DNA of 15,989 nucleotides, from NCBI GenBank assembly GCA_021841985.1, contig JAKCCP010000094.1:1-15989 (forward strand), read 5' to 3'. Under the pieces are notes generated by a model. It made no database searches. It saw nothing but the letters and a program-made list of their open reading frames with translations, and was not told where the DNA came from. The position numbers and the translations under genes were made by a program. Position 1 is the first letter of the stretch, and the number at the start of each line of letters is the position of its first letter. Shown here piece after piece: positions 6,399 to 14,730 of this stretch. This stretch comes from Pseudomonadota bacterium. GTDB taxonomy: Bacteria; Pseudomonadota; Alphaproteobacteria; Acetobacterales; Acetobacteraceae.

Positions 6399-7748
6399 AT
6401 GGAGCGGCCAGGAGCGGGACCAGGGACAGGGATGATGTCACGGCGCTCGGGGCGCGGGCTCGCGGGGGTGGCGCGCGTCCCCGGCGACAAATCGATCAGC
6501 CATCGGGCGTTGATGCTCGGGGCGCTCGCCATCGGCGAGAGCCGGATCAGCGGCCTGCTCGAAGGGGAGGACGTGCTGCGGACGGCGGCCGCGATGCGCG
6601 CGCTCGGCGCCGAGATCAGGCGCGAGGGGGACGGCGCCTGGCGCGTCGCCGGACGCGGGATCGGCGCCATCACCGAGCCCGAGGAGGTGCTGGACATGGG
6701 CAATTCCGGCACCGCGGCGCGGCTGCTGGCCGGCATTCTCGCAAGCCACCCGGTTTTTTCGGTGATCACCGGCGATGCCAGCCTGCGCCGGCGGCCGATG
6801 CGCCGGGTGATCACGCCGCTCGCTCTCTGCGGCGCGACGTTTTCCGCCCGCGCCGGCGGGAAGATGCCGCTCGCCATCGCGGGCACCGGACAGGCGTTGC
6901 CGATCGTCTACCGCCTGCCGGTCGCCTCGGCGCAGGTGAAATCGGCGATCCTGCTCGCCGGCCTCAACGCCCGCGGCGTGACCGTCGTCGAGGAGCCGGC
7001 GGCGACCCGCGATCATTCGGAAAACATGCTGCGCCATTTCGGCGCCAGCGTCGCGGTGAGCGAGGACCGGGGCGGGCGGGTGATCGAACTCGCCGGGCAG
7101 CCGGAGTTGCGCGCCGCCGACATCGCCGTGCCCGGCGATCCCTCCTCGGCGGCGTTCCCGCTGGTCGCGGCCCTCCTGGTGCCGGGCTCGGCGATCAGCC
7201 TGCCCGGTGTCGGGCTCAATCCGCTGCGCACCGGGCTGTTCGCGACGCTGGCCGAGATGGGGGCGGCGATCACCATCGAGAATCGCCGGATCAGCGGCGG
7301 CGAGCCGGTCGGCGATCTGGCGGTCGCCCACACCGCCCTCAGCGGCATCGATGTCGCGCCGGAGCGGGCGCCGAGCATGATCGACGAATATCCCATCCTC
7401 GCCGTCGCCGCCGCCTTCGCGCGCGGCACGACGCGGCTCCGCGGCCTCGCCGAATTGCGCGTGAAAGAGAGCGACCGGCTCGCCGCGACGGCGGCCCTGC
7501 TCACCGGCAATGGGGTTGCGGTCGAGATCGAGGGGGACGACCTGATCGTCCACGGCACCGGCGCGCCGCCGCCGGGCGGGGGGAGGGTCGCGACCGGAAT
7601 GGATCACCGTATCGCGATGAGCGCGCTGGTGCTCGGCCTCGCCGCCGCGGCGCCGGTCGCGGTCGATGATGCCCGCTTCATCGACACCAGCTTCCCCGGC
7701 TTCGCCGCCCTGATGAACGGGCTCGGCGCGGCGATGGCCCCGGCGTGA
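6399..7748 (+). CDS. aroA: 3-phosphoshikimate 1-carboxyvinyltransferase (EPSP synthase, class II)
   Basis: This enzyme transfers enolpyruvate from PEP to shikimate-3-phosphate, the sixth step of the shikimate pathway, in the cytoplasm. From ATG 6399 the protein is 449 aa. Visible signatures are [13 protein letters not shown] (27-39, with K31), GNSGTAARL (101-109), [10 protein letters not shown] (125-134), [13 protein letters not shown] (171-183), the class II RDHSENM (204-210), [11 protein letters not shown] (244-254), [19 protein letters not shown] (323-341, with D329/E330), LRVKESDR (353-360) and GMDHRIAM (400-407). ATG 6399 is chosen for GAGGAG upstream and for an N-terminus of normal length; ATG 6432 or 6435 are alternatives. 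The open frame runs much further upstream, but that stretch overlaps the divergent zinc-ribbon gene. cmk follows 10 bp after the stop. Confidence 0.95.
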   Translation: MERPGAGPGTGMMSRRSGRGLAGVARVPGDKSISHRALMLGALAIGESRISGLLEGEDVLRTAAAMRALGAEIRREGDGAWRVAGRGIGAITEPEEVLDMGNSGTAARLLAGILASHPVFSVITGDASLRRRPMRRVITPLALCGATFSARAGGKMPLAIAGTGQALPIVYRLPVASAQVKSAILLAGLNARGVTVVEEPAATRDHSENMLRHFGASVAVSEDRGGRVIELAGQPELRAADIAVPGDPSSAAFPLVAALLVPGSAISLPGVGLNPLRTGLFATLAEMGAAITIENRRISGGEPVGDLAVAHTALSGIDVAPERAPSMIDEYPILAVAAAFARGTTRLRGLAELRVKESDRLAATAALLTGNGVAVEIEGDDLIVHGTGAPPPGGGRVATGMDHRIAMSALVLGLAAAAPVAVDDARFIDTSFPGFAALMNGLGAAMAPA

Positions 7749-7758
7749 GGGGGGCGGC

Positions 7759-8406
7759 GTGAGGGTGGCGGCGCTCATCATCGCGATCGACGGGCCGGCG
7801 GCGGCGGGGAAGGGAACGCTCGCCCGCCGCCTGGCGGCGCATTTCGGCCTGCCCTATCTCGATACCGGCCTCCTCTATCGCGCGGTTGCGCGCCGGGTGC
7901 TCGATCACGGCGGCGACCCCGCCGATCAGCAAGCGGCGGCGCGGGCGGCGGCGGCGCTCACCGCGGAGGATCTCACCCGCGACGATCTCCGCACCGATGA
8001 CGTCGATCGCGCGGCGAGCGTGGTCGCCGGGCAGGCGCCGGTGCGCGCCGCCCTGCTCGCGTTTCAGCGCCACTTCGCGGCGAGCCAGGGCGCGGTGTTG
8101 GATGGGCGGGATATCGGCACCGTGGTGCTGCCCGAGGCGCCGGTGAAGCTGTTCGTCACCGCCGCGCCGGCGGCGCGCGCCGAGCGGCGCTGGCGCGAGC
8201 GCGCAGCCGCGCCCGAGGATCTCGCGCGGATCACCGCCGAACTCGCCTTGCGCGACGCACAAGATGCCGCCCGCGCGATCGCGCCCCTTCGCCCGGCGGC
8301 GGACGCGGTGACGCTCGACACCACCGCCCTCGACCCGGAAGCCGCGTTCCAGGCGGCGCTCGCCATCGTTCTCGCCATCATCGGGGCGAGGTCGCCGCTT
8401 TCGTGA
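7759..8406 (+). CDS. cmk: Cytidylate kinase
   Basis: This cytoplasmic P-loop kinase of 215 aa phosphorylates CMP and dCMP with ATP. The P-loop is GPAAAGKGT (12-20), followed by YLDTGLLYRAVARR (33-46), where family members have D-T-G-x-x-Y-R. LDGRDIGTVVLPEA (114-127) is the hallmark NMP-binding motif, and RRWRER (143-148) belongs to the lid region. The C-terminal part, ITAELALRDAQDAAR (158-172), matches the conserved helix before the last strand. The start is GTG 7759, since no ATG is available nearby; GTG 7765 is a possible alternative. The GAGGGGGG stretch just after the aroA stop can serve as its ribosome-binding site. It is probably cotranscribed with aroA and followed by a terminator-like hairpin. 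Confidence 0.92.
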   Translation: MRVAALIIAIDGPAAAGKGTLARRLAAHFGLPYLDTGLLYRAVARRVLDHGGDPADQQAAARAAAALTAEDLTRDDLRTDDVDRAASVVAGQAPVRAALLAFQRHFAASQGAVLDGRDIGTVVLPEAPVKLFVTAAPAARAERRWRERAAAPEDLARITAELALRDAQDAARAIAPLRPAADAVTLDTTALDPEAAFQAALAIVLAIIGARSPLS

Positions 8407-8426
8407 TCGCGGATGGCGACGAAAAT

Positions 8427-8445
8427 CCCGCGCGAGCGCGGGTTT
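8427..8445 (+). terminator. Candidate intrinsic terminator after cmk
   Basis: CCCGCGC (8427-8433) and GCGCGGG (8436-8442) form a 7-bp GC stem (effectively 6 bp with a 4-nt loop), followed by TTT and then CACTT. It sits 20 bp past the cmk stop and directly before the rpsA promoter -35. It therefore probably separates aroA-cmk from rpsA. The T tract is short, so termination may be partial. Confidence 0.5.
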
Positions 8446-8448
8446 CAC

Positions 8449-8476
8449 TTGACTCGAGAAGGGTTTGGCGTATCTG
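8449..8476 (+). promoter_or_regulatory. Promoter of rpsA
   Basis: A -35 TTGACT (8449-8454), a 16-bp spacer and TATCTG (8471-8476) make a good alphaproteobacterial-style promoter. Transcription would begin near 8483, giving a leader of about 170 nt before the rpsA start codon. The strong -35 suits the high expression expected for ribosomal protein S1. Confidence 0.6.
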
Positions 8477-8482
8477 TCCACG

Positions 8483-8641
8483 GCGCCACGCGGCCGGACA
8501 CACCTGGCCGCGTGGCGCGTTGCCGCTTCCGTTCATTCACGTGTTTCATCGGCCCCTGCCGCATGCAAGGGCAAGACGTGTCCGCCAGATGGACGCGCAC
8601 ACCAGGACCGGGCGGCCTTGCCGCCCCGCGCCACATAAGGA
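8483..8641 (+). promoter_or_regulatory. Structured 5' leader of rpsA
   Basis: The predicted transcript opens with a 13-bp perfect stem, GCGCCACGCGGCC (8483-8495) pairing with GGCCGCGTGGCGC (8506-8518) around a 10-nt loop. A second perfect stem, GGGCGGC (8610-8616) with GCCGCCC (8620-8626) and loop CTT, ends 10 bases before the AAGGA ribosome-binding site (8637-8641). In E. coli, S1 represses its own translation through a folded rpsA leader. The layout here would suit similar feedback, but that role is inferred. Confidence 0.5.
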
Positions 8642-8654
8642 TCGACCCATTCCG

Positions 8655-10391
<1,737 letters not shown>

Positions 10392-10405
10392 GGCGGCGCT
10401 CGCGG

Positions 10406-11329
10406 ATGAGCTTCGAGACCGATCTGCTTCTCGACAGGCGGCGCCTCAAGCGCCGCCTGATGCTGTGGCGGGTCGTCGCCGTTCTTGCCGTCGTCGCGGC
10501 GCTTGGCGCGGGATTGGGCGGTGGCGGCATCGCCCTCGGCAGGCCGCATGTCGCGCGGCTTCTGGTGCGTGGGGTGATCACCGAGGACCGCGCCTTGACC
10601 CGCGCGGTCGGCGCGCTCGCCGCCGATCCGTCGGTCGCGGCGCTGGTGGTCGAGATCGACAGCCCCGGCGGCTCGGTCGCCGGGGGCGAATCCCTGCACG
10701 ACGCCATCGCCTTGGTTGCCGCGAAAAAGCCGGTGGTCGCGGTGATGGACGGGATCGCCGCCTCGGCGGGCTATATGATCGCGGTGCCGGCGGCGCGGAT
10801 TTTCTGTAGCCCGGCGACGCTGACCGGCTCGATCGGCGTCTTGCTCGAAACCGGCGACGTCTCCGGCCTCCTCGGCAAGCTCGGGGTCAATGCCGATGCC
10901 ATCGTCTCCGGCCCGCTCAAGGACCAGCCGAGCTTCACCAAGCCGCTCTCGCCGGAAGGAAGGCTCGCGATGCAATCCCTGGTGATGGACATGTACGAGC
11001 AGTTCGTCGCCATGGTCGCCGAGGGGCGGCATATGGACCCGGCGCGGGTGCGCCAGCTCGCCGATGGCCGCGCCTATACCGGGCATCAGGCGCTGCCGCT
11101 CGGCCTCGTCGATCAGTTCGGCGGCGAGAGCGAGGCGCGAGCGTGGCTCGCGAAAAACCGCGCGATCCCGGAAACCCTGCCGGTCAGCGAGATCGAAACC
11201 CGGAGCCTCGCCGAGCGCATGCTCGGCGGCAATCTCGGCGGGATGCTCTCCATTCCGCTGAAAATCTTGTTTTCACAACACCTTATGCTTGACGGCGGGT
11301 GGGCGCTCTGGCAGCCTTCGAGCGAGTGA
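10406..11329 (+). CDS. sppA: Signal peptide peptidase SppA, short (36K) type
   Basis: A 307-aa inner-membrane serine protease of the S49 family that degrades cleaved signal peptides. A basic N-terminus ([12 protein letters not shown]) precedes one transmembrane helix (about 21-45), which places the catalytic domain in the periplasm. [15 protein letters not shown] (81-95) is the ClpP-like oxyanion segment. The nucleophile is S120 in GIAASAGY, and the general base is K172 in SGPLKDQPS, the Ser/Lys dyad arrangement of short SppA proteins. LTGSIGVL (139-146) is also conserved. Length fits the single-domain form rather than the 67K E. coli form. It lies 14 bp after rpsA and upstream of ihfB, so it is probably cotranscribed. 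Confidence 0.93.
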   Translation: MSFETDLLLDRRRLKRRLMLWRVVAVLAVVAALGAGLGGGGIALGRPHVARLLVRGVITEDRALTRAVGALAADPSVAALVVEIDSPGGSVAGGESLHDAIALVAAKKPVVAVMDGIAASAGYMIAVPAARIFCSPATLTGSIGVLLETGDVSGLLGKLGVNADAIVSGPLKDQPSFTKPLSPEGRLAMQSLVMDMYEQFVAMVAEGRHMDPARVRQLADGRAYTGHQALPLGLVDQFGGESEARAWLAKNRAIPETLPVSEIETRSLAERMLGGNLGGMLSIPLKILFSQHLMLDGGWALWQPSSE

Positions 11330-11362
11330 GGAGCCGCATGGCCGCGAGCCGGGCGCTTTTGT

Positions 11363-11392
11363 GGCGTGGCATCGTGGGGCGTGGCATCGTGG
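11363..11392. repeat. Tandem duplication, 15-bp unit x2, before the ihfB ribosome-binding site
   Basis: GGCGTGGCATCGTGG is present twice without mismatch (11363-11377, 11378-11392). The second copy runs into the GGAGGAGGA ribosome-binding site of ihfB (11392-11400). It lies wholly in the 79-bp sppA-ihfB gap. Confidence 0.9.
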
Positions 11393-11408
11393 GAGGAGGA
11401 TGCGAAAC

Positions 11409-11708
11409 ATGACGAAATCCGAACTGATCGCCGAGCTGGCGGCCGCCAATCCGCATCTTTACGCGAGCGATGTCGAGAAGATCGTCAACACGATTTTCAA
11501 GGAAATCGCGGGCGCCCTGGCGCGCGGGGCGCGGGTGGAGCTGCGCGGCTTCGGCGCCTTCACCGTCAAGCATCGCGAGGCCCGCACCGGGCGCAACCCG
11601 CGCACCGGCACGCTGGTCGAGGTCGAGGAAAAGGGCGTGCCCTTCTTCAAGGCCGGCAAGGAGTTGCGCGAGCGCGTCAATCACGGCAACGCGGTGGCCG
11701 TCCCCTGA
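11409..11708 (+). CDS. ihfB: Integration host factor subunit beta
   Basis: A 99-aa DNA-bending protein of the HU/IHF family, which pairs with IHF-alpha to bend DNA by about 160 degrees at specific sites. [17 protein letters not shown] and [12 protein letters not shown] are the N-terminal dimerisation helices. [16 protein letters not shown] (44-59) leads into the beta arm, and GRNPRTG (61-67) carries the intercalating proline P64. [15 protein letters not shown] (77-91) closes the domain. The wording (NPHL, RGFGAF) points to the beta subunit rather than HU. The start at 11409 is chosen because GGAGGAGGA lies eight bases upstream; the ATG at 11400 would overlap that site. lapA follows after 14 bp. 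Confidence 0.93.
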   Translation: MTKSELIAELAAANPHLYASDVEKIVNTIFKEIAGALARGARVELRGFGAFTVKHREARTGRNPRTGTLVEVEEKGVPFFKAGKELRERVNHGNAVAVP

Positions 11709-11722
11709 CCTCCGGCCGCGCG

Positions 11723-12031
11723 ATGCTCCGTTTTCTCCTCCTTCTGCCGCTATTGCTGCTCATCGTGCTGTTCGTGGTCTCGAACACCGCGCCGGTGGAA
11801 TTGCGTCTGTGGCCGACGGGGTGGAGCCTGGAGGCGCCGCTGGCGCTCTGCATGCTCGGGGCGATGGCCATCGCTTTCCTGCTCGGGGCGCTGTTCACCT
11901 GGTTTCCGGCGCTCGCCGCGCGGCGGCGGGCGCGGCGGGCGGAAGCGCGGGCGGCGGGGCTCGATCAAGAGGTCGCGGCGCTCAAGGCACGGCTCAGCGA
12001 TCGCCCGACCCTGCTGCCGCCCGCCGGCTGA
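11723..12031 (+). CDS. lapA: LapA-domain (DUF1049) inner-membrane protein
   Basis: A 102-aa protein with two membrane helices (about 3-20 and 38-62) joined by a short loop containing the family's VSNTAPVELRLWP stretch. A basic patch (AARRRARRAEAR, 65-76) and a short helical coiled-coil-like tail (about 78-92) follow, probably in the cytoplasm. In E. coli the LapA/LapB pair tunes lipopolysaccharide synthesis through LpxC turnover. Here only LapA is visible. There is no clear Shine-Dalgarno before ATG 11723, so translation is probably coupled to ihfB, whose stop is 14 bp upstream. The gene sits at its usual alphaproteobacterial place between ihfB and trpF. Confidence 0.85.
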   Translation: MLRFLLLLPLLLLIVLFVVSNTAPVELRLWPTGWSLEAPLALCMLGAMAIAFLLGALFTWFPALAARRRARRAEARAAGLDQEVAALKARLSDRPTLLPPAG

Positions 12032-12036
12032 CGGCG

Positions 12037-12678
12037 ATGGGCGGCGCGGCGCGGGTCAAGATTTGCGGTATCAACAGCGAGGCCGCGTTCGATGCCGCCG
12101 TGGCCGCCGGCGCGGATTGGCTCGGTTTCGTTTTTTTTCCGCCCTCGCCGCGCGCGATCAGCGCCGAACGCGCCGCCGGGCTTTCGGCGCGGGCGCCGGG
12201 CGGCCCGCTCCGGGTCGGCCTCTTCGTGCGCCCAAATCCCGCCGAGATCGCCGCCGTGCTCGCCGCGCTCCCGCTCGATATCCTGCAAATTCACGGCCCC
12301 GCCGAGCAGGCGCGCGCGGTCCGGGCGCGGTTCGGGAAGCCGGTCTGGCGCGCGGTCGGAATCGCCTCGGCGGCGGATTTGCCGGTGGCTGCCGACGGCG
12401 CCGATGCCCTGCTCCTCGATGCCAGCCCGCCGCGCGGCGCGACCCGCCCTGGCGGCAATGCCCGGCCCTTCGACTGGACCCTGCTCCGTGGCTGGCGCCC
12501 CCCCGCGCCCTGGCTGCTGGCCGGCGGCCTGACCCCGGAGACTGTCGCCGCCGCCATTGCTGCCACCGGTGCTTCGGCCGTCGATGTCTCCTCCGGGGTC
12601 GAGCGGCGCCCGGGCGAGAAAGACCCGGCCCTGATCCGCGCCTTCATCGCCGCCGCGCATGGGGAAAGTAGCGAGTAG
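12037..12678 (+). CDS. trpF: Phosphoribosylanthranilate isomerase
   Basis: A 213-aa cytoplasmic (beta/alpha)8 enzyme that converts N-(5-phosphoribosyl)anthranilate to CdRP in tryptophan synthesis. VKICGI (7-12) contains the catalytic cysteine C10. GADWLGFVFFPPSPR (25-39), VGLFV (60-64) and LQIHG (83-87) are family signatures. The general acid is D128 in LLLDASPP. PGGNARPFDW (138-147) is the loop usually written GGTG--FDW. LAGGLTPETV (161-170) and VDVSSGVE (182-189) form the phosphate site. ATG 12037 starts five bases after the lapA stop, so translation is coupled. trpB and trpA normally follow; here an AT-rich palindromic element and a convergent serB come next. Confidence 0.94.
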   Translation: MGGAARVKICGINSEAAFDAAVAAGADWLGFVFFPPSPRAISAERAAGLSARAPGGPLRVGLFVRPNPAEIAAVLAALPLDILQIHGPAEQARAVRARFGKPVWRAVGIASAADLPVAADGADALLLDASPPRGATRPGGNARPFDWTLLRGWRPPAPWLLAGGLTPETVAAAIAATGASAVDVSSGVERRPGEKDPALIRAFIAAAHGESSE

Positions 12679-12681
12679 ATT

Positions 12682-12789
12682 CTTCTTTTTCTGAAGAAAA
12701 AGAAGCAAAAAGACTTTTCTCCCGGGACAGCGCCTGCGGCGCCGTCTAAAAATTCAAAAGTTTTTTGGTTCTTTTTTTCAAAAAAGAAC
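12682..12789. terminator. Symmetric AT-rich composite palindrome between trpF and serB
   Basis: CTTCTTTTTCT (12682-12692) pairs exactly with AGAAAAAGAAG (12695-12705). GTTCTTTTTT (12768-12777) pairs exactly with AAAAAAGAAC (12780-12789). In addition the segments 12697-12718 and 12756-12776 are near-perfect reverse complements of each other. The whole block is therefore one large inverted repeat with a small hairpin at each end and a GC-rich core containing GCGCC-TGC-GGCGC (12730-12742). It starts four bases after the trpF stop and ends 15 bp before the serB stop. A bidirectional terminator is the simplest role. The symmetry also suits a dispersed palindromic repeat (REP- or MITE-like). Confidence 0.7.
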
Positions 12790-12803
12790 TCTTCTTCCTC
12801 TCT

Positions 12804-13676
12804 TCACTCTCGAAACTCCGCGAGCCGGTAGCCCTGCGCGAACAGGGCGGCGCGGAGCGAGGTATGGGTGATGCGCGCGCGCGCCGCTTCCGCCACCACC
12901 GGTTTGGCGCGAAACGCGATCCCGAGCCCGGCGGTCGCCAGCATGGCGAGATCATTGGCGCCGTCGCCGATCGCCATCGTCGCGGCGAGCGGGATCGCGT
13001 GCGCCGCCGCAAGCTCGCGCAGGATGCGCGCCTTCGCGTCGCGGTCGAGCACCGGCTCGGCGACCGTGCCGGTGAGCGTCTCGCCGTCGTCCCGCAGATG
13101 ATTGGCGAAATGGGCGGCAAATCCCAGGCGTTCGGCGATGCGGGCGGTGAAATAGGTGAACCCGCCGGAGACCAGGGCGGTGACGGCGCCATGGGCGCGC
13201 ATGGTCGCGATCAGCTCGCGCGCCCCCTCGGTGCAGCGGAGCCGGGCGGCGACGCGGTCGAGGGCGGCGAGCCTGGTGCCGCGCAACCGCGCGACGCGGG
13301 CGCGGAGCGCCTCCCCGAAATCGATCTCGCCTTCCATGCTGCGCGCCGTGATCGCGGCGATTTCGGCGCCGATGCCGGCCTCGGCCGCGAGTTCGTCGAT
13401 CACCTCGGCGGTGATGATGGTGCTGTCCATGTCGGCGGTGAGCAGACGCTTGCGCCGCCCGGCGGCGGGGAGGCAAAACACGTCGATCGGCCGGGCGCCG
13501 AGCGCCGCGGCCAGCGCCTCTTGCGCGGGCGGGGCGGGGCAGGGGAGATCGACGGCCTCGCCGGGGGCGAGACTGTCGGGCGGCCCGGCACGGGCGGCGT
13601 CGCGGAGGGCGGCGAGGGTGCCGGGATCGATTGTGGTCGCTTCGCGGTCGGCAACGAGGGTGAGGACGTAATTCAT
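12804..13676 (-). CDS. serB: Phosphoserine phosphatase
   Basis: A 290-aa cytoplasmic HAD-superfamily enzyme that hydrolyses O-phosphoserine to serine, the last step of the phosphorylated serine pathway. After a poorly conserved N-terminal region (1-75), motif I is ADMDSTIITAEVIDELA (81-97), with nucleophile D82 and acid D84. EGEIDFGEALRARV (115-128) is the substrate-cap segment. Motif II is LVSGGFTYFT (168-177, S170), motif III is K215 in DRDAKARIL, and motif IV is AIGDGANDLAML (235-246, D238). The start at 13676 gives MNYVLTLVADREA; an ATG at 13688 is an alternative. Neither has a clear Shine-Dalgarno. The start overlaps the divergent miaA start by two bases. Confidence 0.95.
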   Translation of the reverse strand: MNYVLTLVADREATTIDPGTLAALRDAARAGPPDSLAPGEAVDLPCPAPPAQEALAAALGARPIDVFCLPAAGRRKRLLTADMDSTIITAEVIDELAAEAGIGAEIAAITARSMEGEIDFGEALRARVARLRGTRLAALDRVAARLRCTEGARELIATMRAHGAVTALVSGGFTYFTARIAERLGFAAHFANHLRDDGETLTGTVAEPVLDRDAKARILRELAAAHAIPLAATMAIGDGANDLAMLATAGLGIAFRAKPVVAEAARARITHTSLRAALFAQGYRLAEFRE

Positions 13677-14700
13677 GGCTGGGGTCATGGCCGGCGGACC
13701 ATGCGGGCGGAATGCCGCCGAGGCAAGGGTGGAGACCGCGCTGATCGTCGCCGGGCCGACGGCGTCGGGCAAATCGGCGCTGGCGCTGGCGCTCGCCGAG
13801 CGGCTCGGCGGCGTCGTCATCAATGCCGATGCGATGCAGCTCTATCGCGATCTCCGCATCCTGACGGCGCGGCCGAGCGACGCCGATTGCGCCCGCGCGC
13901 CGCATGTTCTCTACGGCGTTCTGCCCGCCGCCCCGCCGGCGAACGCGGCCTGGTGGCGGGGCGCGGCGCTGGCGGCGCTGGAGGAAGCGCGGGCTTCCGG
14001 GCGCGTGCCCATTCTGTGCGGCGGCAGCGGGCTCTATTTGCAGGCGCTGATCGGGGGTCTCGCCGCGATCCCGCCGGTTCCCGACGCCGTGCGGGAAGAG
14101 GTGCGGGCGCGGCTGGCGGCGATCGGGCCGGCGGCCCTCCACGCCGAACTCGCGGCCTCAGATCCCGCGACGGCGACGCGCCTCCGCCCAAGCGATGGCC
14201 AGCGGATCGCGCGCGCCATGGAAGTCCGGCTGGCGACCGGGCGCGGGCTCGCCGCCTGGCAGGCGGAACCCGCCGCGCCGCCGGCGGGCTGGCGGTTCGC
14301 GAGCATCCTTCTCGACCCGCCGCGCGTGGCCTTGCGCGCCGCGATTGCTCGCCGGTTCGATGCCATGCTGGCTTTGGGCGCGCTCGCGGAAGCGCGGGCG
14401 CTGCTGGCGCGCGGGCTCGATCCCGCGCTGCCGCTGCTCCGCGCCCATGGCGTCCCCGAACTCGCCGCCCATCTCCGCGGCGAAATCACCCTTGGCGAGG
14501 CGCAGCGGCGGGCCGAGCTGGTGACCGGGCAATACACCAAGCGCCAGGCGACGTGGTTTCGTCACCATCGCTTGAGCACACGAAATTATGCGATTAATGC
14601 GAGAATCGATGATTTCACGCAATTTTCGCAAAGAAGCATGGCTGATCTGCTCAATTTTCTAACCTCCGCCGGGTTGACGCCACAAGCCTCCCCGGCCTAG
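13675..14700 (+). CDS. miaA: tRNA dimethylallyltransferase
   Basis: A 341-aa cytoplasmic enzyme that transfers a dimethylallyl group to A37 of tRNAs reading UNN codons. The P-loop is GPTASGKS (27-34). NADAMQLYRDL (50-60) is the substrate-binding segment, in place of the usual DSMQVYR. VPILCGGSGLYLQALIGGL (111-129) is a hallmark, and QYTKRQATWFRHH (286-298) is the conserved C-terminal motif. ATG 13675 is favoured by GAGGA (13662-13666) eight bases upstream. ATG 13687 and GTG 13729 are alternatives that would shorten an unconserved N-terminus. The last ~40 residues, after the WFRHH motif, are encoded by unusually AT-rich DNA and look unlike the rest. ilvB starts 30 bp downstream. Confidence 0.94.
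   Translation: MAGVMAGGPCGRNAAEARVETALIVAGPTASGKSALALALAERLGGVVINADAMQLYRDLRILTARPSDADCARAPHVLYGVLPAAPPANAAWWRGAALAALEEARASGRVPILCGGSGLYLQALIGGLAAIPPVPDAVREEVRARLAAIGPAALHAELAASDPATATRLRPSDGQRIARAMEVRLATGRGLAAWQAEPAAPPAGWRFASILLDPPRVALRAAIARRFDAMLALGALAEARALLARGLDPALPLLRAHGVPELAAHLRGEITLGEAQRRAELVTGQYTKRQATWFRHHRLSTRNYAINARIDDFTQFSQRSMADLLNFLTSAGLTPQASPA
14571..14660. other. GC dip at the 3' end of miaA, upstream of ilvB
   Basis: Only 36 of these 90 bases are G or C, in a window whose genes are far richer. The stretch codes for the miaA tail after its last conserved motif. It could hold the ilvB promoter or leader: TTGAGC at 14572-14577 is a possible -35, but no good -10 is spaced from it. 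TTGACG at 14674-14679 is another -35-like string without a -10. Confidence 0.45.
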
Positions 14701-14730
14701 TGGAACCCGCGAGTTGAGAGGTGACGGGCG

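Noticed and set aside
8403..8654. In-frame extension of rpsA upstream of 8655
   Set aside because: This stretch carries the terminator-like hairpin, the promoter and the leader stems, and its translation does not resemble S1.
12765..14597. Long forward open frame of 610 codons over serB and miaA
   Set aside because: It lies antisense to serB and out of frame with miaA, both of which have unmistakable motifs.
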